Part shown: positions 21,640 through 32,093 of the stretch, one piece after another
How positions within the stretch are numbered: position 1 is the stretch's first letter
Layout of the letters: each line of letters opens with the position of its first letter
NCBI RefSeq assembly: GCF_003097235.1
Contig: NZ_QEQQ01000002.1
Coordinates: 310,001-374,000 of the forward strand
Length of the DNA stretch: 64,000 bases
Origin: Pseudomonas sp. CC120222-01a
GTDB taxonomy: Bacteria; Pseudomonadota; Gammaproteobacteria; Pseudomonadales; Pseudomonadaceae
Direction: 5' to 3'
Notes under the pieces: generated by a model
Told to the model about the DNA's origin: nothing
The model's database searches: none
The model's input: only the letters and a program-made list of their open reading frames with translations
Made by a program: the position numbers and the translations under genes

Positions 21640-22874
21640 CAAGGCTGTGCGCTGACCTTGCGCACCACGCGACCAATGCTTAGTCCCTGCACCAGGATCG
21701 ACGACAACACTACGATGTAGGTGATCGACAGCAGCAGGTCACGTTCCGCGCCCAGTGGCAGCGACAGCGCCAGGGCCACCGATACCCCGCCACGCAATCC
21801 GCCCCAGGTCAGCACCCGCACGGTGCCTTTCGGCACCGGCCGCCAGCGCCGCAACAGCACGATCGCCGGGGCCACGGTCAGCAGCCGCGACAACAGCACC
21901 GCCAACGCCAGCACGCCACCCGCCGCCAAGTGCAGCCAGTTGAACGGCAGCAGCAACAGTTCCAGGCCGATCAGGGCGAACAGCAGGGCGTTGAGCATGT
22001 CGTCGATCAGTTCCCAGAAGCCGTCCATGTAGCGACGGGTCATGTCGTTCATCGCCAGGTTGCGGCCCAGGTTACCGATGATCAGGCCCGCGACCACCAT
22101 GGCGATCGGAGCTGAAACATGCAGCTCGTAGCACATCGCCGAACCACCGATCACCAGTGCCAGGGTCAGCATGACCTCGACCTGGTACTGCTCGACGCTC
22201 TTGATCATGCGGTAGGTGGCATAGCCGATCACGCCGCCGAACAGCACCCCGCCGATGGCTTCGCGGGCGAACAGGAGGGCGGTGTCGGAGACACTCGGCG
22301 TTTCGCCGAGCTGGATGATGCCCAGCAGGACGGTGAACACCACGACCGCGGTACCGTCGTTGAACAACGATTCGCCGACGATGGTGGTTTTCAGCGGTTT
22401 GGAGGCGTTGGCGGTACGCAGTGCACCCAGCACGGCGATCGGGTCGGTCGGGGAGATCAGTGCGCCGAACAGCAGGCAGTAGATCAATGGCACCTGCCAG
22501 CCGAACATCGCGAACACCCAGTGCGACAGGTAGCCGATCACCACGGTGGCAATCAGCACACCCAGGGTGGCCAGCAGGCCGATCGGCCAGCGGTAGCTGC
22601 GCAGGTCGCTGAGGTTGACGTGCAGTGCGCCGGCGAACAGCAGGAAGGCCAGCATCCAGTGCATCAGCAGGTCGTTGAAATCGATCTGGTTCATCAGGCC
22701 TTCGACGCGTTCTTCCAGGCCAGGGAAGCCGATCAGGCTCAGGCCCTGCAGCATCAGGGAGAACAGCAACGCCGTGACCATCACGCCGATGGCGGGTGGC
22801 AGGCCGATGAAGCGGTAATTGACATAGGTGAGGAGGGTGGTGAGGCAGATAAACGCGGCAACTAGTTCAAGCAT
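21639..22874 (-). CDS. Na+/H+ antiporter, CPA1 (NhaP) family
   Basis: A 411-residue membrane transporter with about 12 helices. CPA1 signatures are present: FAGALHVNLSDLRSY, ALISPTDPIAVLGALR with the conserved TDP ion-binding site, GESLFNDGTAVVVFT with the ND pair, and LTWGGLRGGVSVALALSLP near the C-terminus. It exchanges Na+ or K+ for protons at the inner membrane. The ATG at 22874 begins MLELVAAFICLTTLL, the first helix; longer in-frame starts lack a good ribosome site. Confidence 0.92.
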   Translation of the reverse strand: MLELVAAFICLTTLLTYVNYRFIGLPPAIGVMVTALLFSLMLQGLSLIGFPGLEERVEGLMNQIDFNDLLMHWMLAFLLFAGALHVNLSDLRSYRWPIGLLATLGVLIATVVIGYLSHWVFAMFGWQVPLIYCLLFGALISPTDPIAVLGALRTANASKPLKTTIVGESLFNDGTAVVVFTVLLGIIQLGETPSVSDTALLFAREAIGGVLFGGVIGYATYRMIKSVEQYQVEVMLTLALVIGGSAMCYELHVSAPIAMVVAGLIIGNLGRNLAMNDMTRRYMDGFWELIDDMLNALLFALIGLELLLLPFNWLHLAAGGVLALAVLLSRLLTVAPAIVLLRRWRPVPKGTVRVLTWGGLRGGVSVALALSLPLGAERDLLLSITYIVVLSSILVQGLSIGRVVRKVSAQP

Positions 22875-23016
22875 CCCGAATCCTGTGACAGTGGCTTCCA
22901 AGTCGTTACCCGAATGGCTCGGGCAGTTCTTTGATGATCTGGCGAGGGGGGCGGGACACACTTTTTGACTGTACAGGTAGACCGCGTATCCATTGCGAGG
23001 TTTCCTGCATGTGGCT

Positions 23017-23832
23017 TCAGGCTTCTGTTCTGGCCGTTGGGTGCTTGCCGACCGGCAACTTGACGGGCTGACGCTGCAAACCTGAGCCCGGCAGGGCGAC
23101 TTCAGCGATTCGGTCTGAGAAATATCTGTCGAAAGGCTCCCAGTCAGGGTACTCCTCAGGTGAAACAGACATCGCCATCAAACGCCCCACCAAGCCGCAG
23201 ATCCAGTCTGCGCATTGCAGGGTCTGGAAGAGGTGGCTTTCGCCCTGCAGGGGAGGCTCTACCAGGCTTCGGCATTTTTCAGTGGCATCTTCGAACATTG
23301 CCAGTGTGCAGGCTTCTACATTTCGTTCACGCCACTCATTGCCAGCGCGCTGCTCATCCAGCAGGAGCATGAAGGTCGAGGCGGACGGAATGCAGTAACG
23401 ATCGATCGTTCTTACTGCGTGTAACAGTTGGCGTCGGAATGTATCAGTCGCGTCGTGCTGCTTGGTTGGACCGGTCTTGTGCTCGCCCGCATAGATGACA
23501 TACCCACCAATCTTCCGGATGTGATTGAGCAGGCGAAACGTTGCCTGCCTTAATGATCGGTATTGCGTGACGTTACGTGTCGTGAAGAGTTTGGAACCTT
23601 TCTTTTCCCACTGGTAGGCGGGGAGGCGCCTGGGATTCTCATGGGCGATGTCCCAGGCAAGTAGCTGGCATTTCAGTTGATAGAAGAAGATGGCGAACTC
23701 TCGCACTTCTTCAGCTGGGAGAAGAATCCCACCCAGGCCAAACACGGGGCTGGTCTTGAAGTGGCTGTGTGTACGCGAGATGTATTGCCCGACATGGCCG
23801 AATTCGTCGAGATAGGCCACAAAGTGAGTCAT
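23017..23832 (-). CDS. DUF3800 domain protein
   Basis: A 271-residue protein of the DUF3800 family, judged from the N-terminal YLDEFGHVGQY motif, the second acidic motif FMLLLDEQRAGNEW near residue 160, and LQCADWICGLVGR near 210. These spaced acidic residues suggest a nuclease-like (RNase H-type) active site; that is inference. No biochemical function is established. The gene is flanked by unrelated housekeeping genes and preceded by a three-hairpin leader. The base composition is more AT-rich than its neighbours, fitting an accessory gene. The ATG at 23832 is the first codon of the conserved N-terminus. Confidence 0.8.
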   Translation of the reverse strand: MTHFVAYLDEFGHVGQYISRTHSHFKTSPVFGLGGILLPAEEVREFAIFFYQLKCQLLAWDIAHENPRRLPAYQWEKKGSKLFTTRNVTQYRSLRQATFRLLNHIRKIGGYVIYAGEHKTGPTKQHDATDTFRRQLLHAVRTIDRYCIPSASTFMLLLDEQRAGNEWRERNVEACTLAMFEDATEKCRSLVEPPLQGESHLFQTLQCADWICGLVGRLMAMSVSPEEYPDWEPFDRYFSDRIAEVALPGSGLQRQPVKLPVGKHPTARTEA

Positions 23833-23841
23833 GAGTTCCGG

Positions 23842-23921
23842 GTTTCCTTGCCCCCAGAAACACGAAAGCCCGCTTGCTTGCGCATCGCGGGCCTCGGAAG
23901 GTAGGCACGGGTTACCCCATG
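23842..23921 (-). ncRNA. Structured leader of the DUF3800 gene (three hairpins)
   Basis: On the minus strand three hairpins follow one another and end 9 bases before the start codon. Hairpin 1 (23906-23921) has a GGG-TAA-CCC tip on a bulged stem. Hairpin 2 (23864-23895) has a 9-bp stem GAGGCCCGC / GCGGGCTTT (with G-U pairs) capped by TGC-GCAA-GCA, a GNRA tetraloop. Hairpin 3 (23842-23861) pairs GTTTCT with GGAAAC around a G-rich loop that could pair with nearby CCC. Several conserved 'DUF3800' RNA motifs have been reported upstream of such genes; whether this is one needs a covariance search. Confidence 0.5.
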
Positions 23922-24194
23922 CGTTACGGCGATCCTAAACCTGCGAGTATTGAAGCGTCAATCGTGTTTCGTAAGTGAGTGTGTATTCGTAGTGGTGGCT
24001 GCGTTCAGGTGCAGCACGAGCGCACAACTACGTGCGGTGCGGTCCGTGATGAGTGTATTGAATGATGCGGAGAGAGACGGCTTTCTGAGAGGACTGAAAC
24101 TTCGACTGAACTTGTAGTCTTTTTCCGTAGCCGGACTCTGCCCCGAGGTATAGTGCTGCGAACCCATTTGAACCCAAGGCAAGGACTCTCTCGC
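23922..24194. other. Intergenic spacer between the DUF3800 leader and the EamA transporter
   Basis: Divergent spacer of about 270 bases with less GC than its surroundings. I see no gene, strong hairpin or repeat. A TATAGT hexamer at about 24148 could be the -10 box for the transporter, but no good -35 box is visible. Confidence 0.4.
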
Positions 24195-25028
24195 GTGCTG
24201 GCAACTTCTTTGGTATTGGTCGCCGCCCTGCTGCACGCGACCTGGAACACCCTGATCAAATTCAGTGCCGAGCGCTTGCTGGTGATCGCCAGCATGGACG
24301 TCGTGGCTCTGCTGTTCGCCGTGTGCGCGGTGGCCTTCACCGAGTTCCCTCCCGCCGAGATCTGGCCTTGGCTGCTGGCTTCGGCGCTGGCCGAGCAGTT
24401 GTACCGGTTTCTGCTGATCCAGGCCTATCGGGTCGGTGACCTGGGGTTGGTCTATCCTCTGATGCGCGGTCTGTCGCCGCTGGTGGTGCTGGGGCTGACC
24501 CTGGCGTTTGCCGGTGAGTCGCTCAGCTCGCAGCAGATCATCGGCATCCTGCTGATCCCGTGTGGCATGGCGTGCCTGTTGTGGCAGGGCGGCGGCGGTG
24601 ACCGGTTGCCGTGGTCGATGCTGCCGGTGGTTGCGCTGATCGGGCTGTGCATCGGTTGCTACACCTGGTTTGACGGCCAGGCGGTGCGGTTGTGGGGTAA
24701 GCCTTGGGACTACCTGGTGTGGTTGACGCTGCTCAGCGCCTGGCCATTCCCGTTGCTGGCCAGCGTGGCCCGGCGGGCACCGTTCGTGCTGTTCTGGCGC
24801 ACCCAATGGCGCTTGGGGTTGGCGGTGGGCTTCTGCGTGCTGTTCAGTTACGCACTGGTGTTGTGGGCCATGCACCTGGGGTCGGTGGCCGAAGCGGCGG
24901 CCTTGCGCGAATTGAGTGTGATACTGGTGGTACTGCTGGGCATGCGCTACCTCAAAGAACCTTTTGGCGGGCCGAGACTCCTAGCTTGCGGGCTGGTCCT
25001 GGCAGGCATGCTGGTGATGAAGCTCTGA
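24195..25028 (+). CDS. EamA/DMT family membrane transporter
   Basis: A 277-residue inner-membrane protein with about ten helices in two halves, typical of drug/metabolite transporters. LVAALLHATWNTLIKFSAER opens the first half, and LGMRYLKEPFGGPRLLACGL is the usual end of the second. The start is set at GTG 24195 because AAGGA lies about 10 bases upstream and translation then begins at the first helix; an ATG at 24153 would add residues without similarity. Substrate unknown. A MAPEG gene follows 28 bases later and may be co-transcribed. Confidence 0.88.
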   Translation: MLATSLVLVAALLHATWNTLIKFSAERLLVIASMDVVALLFAVCAVAFTEFPPAEIWPWLLASALAEQLYRFLLIQAYRVGDLGLVYPLMRGLSPLVVLGLTLAFAGESLSSQQIIGILLIPCGMACLLWQGGGGDRLPWSMLPVVALIGLCIGCYTWFDGQAVRLWGKPWDYLVWLTLLSAWPFPLLASVARRAPFVLFWRTQWRLGLAVGFCVLFSYALVLWAMHLGSVAEAAALRELSVILVVLLGMRYLKEPFGGPRLLACGLVLAGMLVMKL

Positions 25029-25056
25029 CCTCTCGATCGAACAAGGAATCCAGTCC

Positions 25057-25443
25057 ATGACCGTTGCCCTGTGGTGCATTCTCATCGCGTTGTTCCTGGC
25101 GCCGCTGTGCGCATTGATCGCCAAGGTTTCGAGCGGCCGCTTTGGCCTCAAGGACAACCACGACCCGCGCGCCTTCCTCGACACGCTGTCGGGCTTGCCG
25201 CGCCGTGCGCATGCTGCCCAGCAAAATAGCTACGAGGCTTTTCCGGCGTTCGCGGCGGCGGTGCTGGTGGCCGATATCGTCGGTAATGCCGAGCAGGTGA
25301 CCCAGGATGTGCTGGGGGTGATGTATATCACCAGTCGCCTGCTCTACATCATCTGCTATCTGGCGGACTGGGCGGCGCTGCGGTCTCTCGTGTGGTTTGC
25401 CGGGTTGGCGTTGATCGTGTCGTTCTTCGTGGTTTCTGTCTGA
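25057..25443 (+). CDS. MAPEG family membrane protein
   Basis: A 128-residue four-helix membrane protein of the MAPEG superfamily (related to glutathione and eicosanoid enzymes). The helix 2 region contains RRAHAAQQNSYEAFPAFAAA with the conserved N-x-x-E, and RLLYIICYLADWAALRSLVW ends the domain. Bacterial members mostly lack assigned substrates. AAGGA precedes the ATG by nine bases. Confidence 0.88.
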   Translation: MTVALWCILIALFLAPLCALIAKVSSGRFGLKDNHDPRAFLDTLSGLPRRAHAAQQNSYEAFPAFAAAVLVADIVGNAEQVTQDVLGVMYITSRLLYIICYLADWAALRSLVWFAGLALIVSFFVVSV

Positions 25444-25456
25444 AACCGAGTCGCCT

Positions 25457-25542
25457 GCTTCGCGGGCTTGCCCGCTCCCACAGGTAAAACGCAGCATTCA
25501 AGGGCTGTGGTGTACCTGTGGGAGCGGGCGAGCCCGCGAAGC
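25457..25542. repeat. REP inverted pair 4
   Basis: GCTTCGCGGGCTTGCCCGCT faces AGCGGGCGAGCCCGCGAAGC across about 50 bases. It stands between the convergent MAPEG and mltA genes, where no classical T-run terminator is visible. Confidence 0.9.
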
Positions 25543-25555
25543 ATCCAACGCCGAG

Positions 25556-26707
25556 TCAGAGGACTTTCGGTACTTCAGGCAGCGGCTTGCCCTTTGGCCA
25601 CAGCATCCAGATCTGCCCTTGCTGCTTCATGTTTCCCGCCAATTCCCCAGCCTCTGGCCCGGTCCCCCAGAACAGGTCCGCGCGCACTTCGCCAGCAATC
25701 GCTCCGCCCGTGTCCTGAGCCCCCACCGGGCGTATCACCGGCGAGCCATCCGGGCGCGTAGTGGACAGCCACAGCAGGCTACCCAGCGGAATCACTTTGC
25801 GGTCGATGGCCACGCTATATCCAGCGGTCAGCGGCACGTTCAGCGAGCCGCGCGGCCCTTCGTTGCTGTCCGGGCGAGCACTGAAGAACACATAGCTAGG
25901 GTTACTGGCCAGCAGTTCCGGCACGCGCTGCGGGTTGGCCATGGCCCAGGCGTGGATGCTGCCCATGGTCACGTCTTCTTTTTTCAACTGGCCTTGCTCT
26001 ACCAGCCAGCGGCCGATTGGCCGGTAGGGGTGGCCATTCTGGTCGGCGTAGCCCAGCCGCAGCTGGCGGCCATCTTCCAGTTGGATCCGGCCTGAGCCCT
26101 GAATCTGCAGGAACTGCAGGTCCATCGGGTCGGTCAGCCAGGCCAGTACGGGCGCCTTGACGCCATCGCGGCTGATCACTTCGGCGGTGTCATAGGGCTT
26201 GAGCACGCGACCGTCCAGGCGGCCACGCAGGCGCTTGCCCTTGAGCTCTGGGTACACGCTGGCCAGGTCGACCACGATCATGTCATCGGGTACGCCATAA
26301 ACCGCCACATGCGCCACTTCGGTACGCTTCAGGCTGCCAGGGTAGACCGGTTCGTAGTAACCGGTGATCAGGCCGTTGGCGTTGTTGTCGGCGGAACGCA
26401 GGCCATACACCTGCAGGTTCTGCTCAAGGAACGTGCGCACCTGGGTGGCGCTCGCCGTGTCGCTGCCGGCCGCTTCGCAGGTGGCGGCCCACACCGGGTC
26501 GCGTTTGAGCTTTTCGCAGCCACTGCGCCAGGCATAGAAGCCGGCCAGCAGATCTTCATCGCTGACTGCGGGCAGGTCTTTCCAGGTGGCAGGGGCATAG
26601 GTGGCGATGGCATGAGGCTCGGGCTTGGCGTTTTCGCCGCCGTTGCAGCCGGCCAGCAGGGCGAGTGCCGGGAGTGTCCAGGCCAGATGGCGCAGGGCAG
26701 ATTTCAT
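25556..26707 (-). CDS. mltA: Membrane-bound lytic murein transglycosylase A
   Basis: A 383-residue outer-membrane lipoprotein that cleaves peptidoglycan to 1,6-anhydromuropeptides. The signal peptide ends in the lipobox LLAGC at about residue 20. The MltA domain contains GLITGYYEPVYPGS and FLQIQGSGRIQLEDG. The C-terminal 3D domain contains GAQDTGGAIAGEVRADLFWG with the catalytic aspartate. The ATG at 26707 begins MKSALRHLAWTLPALALLAG; a further in-frame start at 26734 would spoil the signal peptide. Confidence 0.96.
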   Translation of the reverse strand: MKSALRHLAWTLPALALLAGCNGGENAKPEPHAIATYAPATWKDLPAVSDEDLLAGFYAWRSGCEKLKRDPVWAATCEAAGSDTASATQVRTFLEQNLQVYGLRSADNNANGLITGYYEPVYPGSLKRTEVAHVAVYGVPDDMIVVDLASVYPELKGKRLRGRLDGRVLKPYDTAEVISRDGVKAPVLAWLTDPMDLQFLQIQGSGRIQLEDGRQLRLGYADQNGHPYRPIGRWLVEQGQLKKEDVTMGSIHAWAMANPQRVPELLASNPSYVFFSARPDSNEGPRGSLNVPLTAGYSVAIDRKVIPLGSLLWLSTTRPDGSPVIRPVGAQDTGGAIAGEVRADLFWGTGPEAGELAGNMKQQGQIWMLWPKGKPLPEVPKVL

Positions 26708-26826
26708 CAATGGGTACCTGTGGATGGCGAACATGAAGATTCGCCCTTGTGTTTTATGTGGCTATTGGTCTTTGCCTGGCGGGCGGCGATACTGGCCGCC
26801 CCTTTGCGTAGGCTGAAGTGACCGTG

Positions 26827-27273
26827 ATGTTCAAGCGATTGACCGTAGTACTGCTGGCTGCCCTTGCCCTGACTGCCTGTGACCGGGTCGACCCCAACTC
26901 GCCGCTGGGCAAGCGCAAGGCAATCTTCAAGGACATGCTCAAGACCAGCGAAGACATGGGCGGCATGTTGCGCGGCCGCTTGCCCTTCGACGGGGTGAAG
27001 TTCGCCGATGGTGCGTTGAAGCTCGATGGCCTTGCCCATGCGCCGTGGCAGCATTTTCCGCAGGTGCGGGATGAGGGCGACAGTAGCGCACGGCCGGAGG
27101 TGTGGGAGCGGCAGGCGCACTTCCATGACCTTGCCCGGCAACTGGAGGGTGTGACCGGTGAGTTGGTCGACGTGACGCGGACCCAGCCATTGGACGCGGC
27201 GCAATTGAAGGCACCGATGGACAAGGTTGAGGCGGCGTGCAAGGCGTGCCATAACGAATTCCGCAATCATTGA
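26827..27273 (+). CDS. Cytochrome c' type lipoprotein
   Basis: A 148-residue exported protein. The N-terminus is a lipoprotein signal (TVVLLAALALTAC) and the C-terminus carries a single haem motif CKACH followed by NEFRNH, as in four-helix cytochromes c'. Two GTG codons at 26818 and 26824 are in frame just upstream; the ATG at 26827 gives the most normal signal peptide. It is divergent from mltA with 119 bases between. Role unknown: cytochromes c' often bind NO or act in stress. Confidence 0.82.
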   Translation: MFKRLTVVLLAALALTACDRVDPNSPLGKRKAIFKDMLKTSEDMGGMLRGRLPFDGVKFADGALKLDGLAHAPWQHFPQVRDEGDSSARPEVWERQAHFHDLARQLEGVTGELVDVTRTQPLDAAQLKAPMDKVEAACKACHNEFRNH

Positions 27274-27303
27274 TCGCCTGGGTCAACAGGCGATCAGTAA
27301 GGA

Positions 27304-27696
27304 TCAGCGGTCCAGGTCGTCCACGGCTTCCTGCAACTCTTTACGGGACTCGGCAAGCTTGTCCTTGCGCTTGTTGATCTTTTCCGCGTCGCCTTTTTTC
27401 TCGGCCTTCTTCAGGTCTTTCTCGCGCTGTGCCACTTCATGGCGGGCATCGAGCACTTTCTGCTCGCGCTCTTTGCGCAGGCTGGCGTCGGTGCAGTTGT
27501 CGACACCACGCAGTGCTTCCTCGAGCCCTGACACCTGATCGCTGTTGCCGTGGTCGCGGGCGATTTTCAGCTGGTTCTCGATGGCACTGCGCTTGGCGGC
27601 GCAACCGGTCAGGCCTTCTTCGGGTTGGGCGGCTTGGGCGACGCCGGCAGCGAGACCCAGCGTGGTCAGCAGTGCCAGGGTGGAAATCAATTTCAT
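27304..27696 (-). CDS. DUF1090 family periplasmic coiled-coil protein (YqjC-like)
   Basis: A 130-residue secreted protein. The signal peptide covers residues 1-22 (ending GVAQAA) and the mature protein is highly charged and helical, with a long Lys/Glu/Arg coiled coil (REKDLKKAEKKGDAEKINKR) typical of DUF1090. Two cysteines near GLTGCAAKR and RGVDNCTDA may form a disulphide. AAGGAGG lies right upstream of the ATG at 27696. Function in the family is unknown. Confidence 0.87.
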   Translation of the reverse strand: MKLISTLALLTTLGLAAGVAQAAQPEEGLTGCAAKRSAIENQLKIARDHGNSDQVSGLEEALRGVDNCTDASLRKEREQKVLDARHEVAQREKDLKKAEKKGDAEKINKRKDKLAESRKELQEAVDDLDR

Positions 27697-27827
27697 CAAA
27701 GCCTCCTTGAGGGGGCGGGGCAGCAAAAGATGGGGCAAATCCTGCCTTGCTTTTGACGATTTAGGAACCCTTGTTGGATATTTCTGGAACAATCCAGGCA
27801 TATTCCTACAACAGTTTTTGTTAAAAC

Positions 27828-30855
<3,028 letters not shown>

Positions 30856-30874
30856 CTCGACGGGTTCCTAAAAT

Positions 30875-31867
30875 TTACCGATGGTGAGTGTCGCCAGCCG
30901 TCCGCTGAAAATGGCGGACCTGGATCTGGAAACCGTTACGCAAGCCCACATAGAGGCTGTCCCCGGGGGCCAGCCCGGCTGCTGTGGCCCAACGGGCCAG
31001 GTCGTCCTGTTCGAAGCCGAGCCAGAGGTCGCCGCAGGCTTCCCGCGCCCAACCCTGGTCATGGCTGCACAGTTCGGTGACCAGCAGGCTGCCGCCTGCC
31101 TTCACCCGTTTGGCCAGCTGGCGCAGGGCCAGGGCCGGGTCGCTGAAATGGTGCAGGACCATGTTCAGCACAACGCAGTCGGCTTCCACATCCGTTGCAC
31201 CCAGTGCATCGGCCAACTGCAGGTTTACATTACCCAGGCGTTCGCGTTCGCAAACCTGGCGCGCCAGCTCGAGCATGGTCGGGCTGTTGTCCAGGGCCGT
31301 GACCTGGGCAAAGCGCCGTGCCAGGTCTGGCAGGAAACCGCCATCGCCGGGGCCGACTTCCAGGGCGCTGGCAGTCGGCGCGAAGTTCAGCTTGTCGAGC
31401 AGCGCCAACAGGCTTTCGCGGTACTGTGGCAAACCGGCGATGAGGTCTTGCTGGGCACGGAATTTTTCTTCCACACGCAGGAAGAAGTCCTGGCTGGTGG
31501 CGGCGCGGCGTTGCTGCACCTGGGCGATACGGGCCTGGACACTTTCCGGCAAGGTCAGGTCGTCGACCTCATCGAGCAGGGCCATGTGCAGGCGCCCGCC
31601 GAAGCGCTGGCCGTCGGGCAGGGCACGACGGTAGAAAATCGCATTGCCTTCGCGCCGCGTGGCTACCAGTTCGGCCTGGGCCAGTACCTTGAGGTGGTGG
31701 CTCATGCCCGACTGGCCGACGTCGAAGATCTGCGCCAGTTCCAGCACGCCAAACGAATCACTGGCCAGGGCGCGCAATACGTTCAGGCGCAGCTCATCGC
31801 CACTGGCCTTGCACAGGGCGGCCAGTGTGTCGCTTTGCTGAGGGATCGGTTGCGCACGGAGGTTCAT
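30875..31867 (-). CDS. ArsR-family regulator fused to a SAM-dependent methyltransferase domain (SahR-like)
   Basis: A 330-residue two-domain protein. Residues 1-95 are an ArsR-type winged helix (LELAQIFDVGQSGMSHHLKV as recognition region, then RREGNAIFYRRAL wing). Residues 150-330 are a class I methyltransferase fold with motif I ALEVGPGDGGFLPDL at about 168-182 and LDNSPTMLELARQ. No metal-binding cysteine pair is seen in the DNA-binding domain. Its position ahead of metK and the perfect palindrome before its start suggest it senses SAM or SAH and controls methionine-cycle genes, as described for SahR in other proteobacteria. The ligand is an inference. Confidence 0.88.
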   Translation of the reverse strand: MNLRAQPIPQQSDTLAALCKASGDELRLNVLRALASDSFGVLELAQIFDVGQSGMSHHLKVLAQAELVATRREGNAIFYRRALPDGQRFGGRLHMALLDEVDDLTLPESVQARIAQVQQRRAATSQDFFLRVEEKFRAQQDLIAGLPQYRESLLALLDKLNFAPTASALEVGPGDGGFLPDLARRFAQVTALDNSPTMLELARQVCERERLGNVNLQLADALGATDVEADCVVLNMVLHHFSDPALALRQLAKRVKAGGSLLVTELCSHDQGWAREACGDLWLGFEQDDLARWATAAGLAPGDSLYVGLRNGFQIQVRHFQRTAGDTHHR

Positions 31868-31905
31868 GGGGCGGCAGTCTAGACAGGCAGGGCTGCCCCC
31901 GCAAG

Positions 31906-31933
31906 GTCAATATCAAAAAGTTTTGATATTGAC
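31906..31933. promoter_or_regulatory. Perfect palindromic operator before the ArsR-methyltransferase/metK operon
   Basis: GTCAATATCAAAA and TTTTGATATTGAC are exact reverse complements, 13 bp each, separated by AG. The site lies 38 bases upstream of the regulator's ATG and within the divergent region facing tkt. The size and symmetry suit a dimeric ArsR-family protein, so autoregulation is likely. The AT-rich arms stand out against the GC-rich surroundings. Confidence 0.8.
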
Positions 31934-32093
31934 TGATGGGCGGGAGGCCCTGGCGGTTTTTTCGCCGTTATGGAGGCCAATCACAGGAAAATCCCCCAAC
32001 TGCGACCATCCGTCATTGCCCCCGGCCCCCGCAGTGGGCGAAAATGGCCGCCTTTTTCGTGACACCACCTATTCAAGCCCCAGGAGATAAGCG

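Noticed and set aside
23864-23895. Middle hairpin upstream of the DUF3800 gene as a terminator
   Set aside because: Only three T residues follow and the gene starts right behind it; position and neighbouring hairpins suit a leader structure better.
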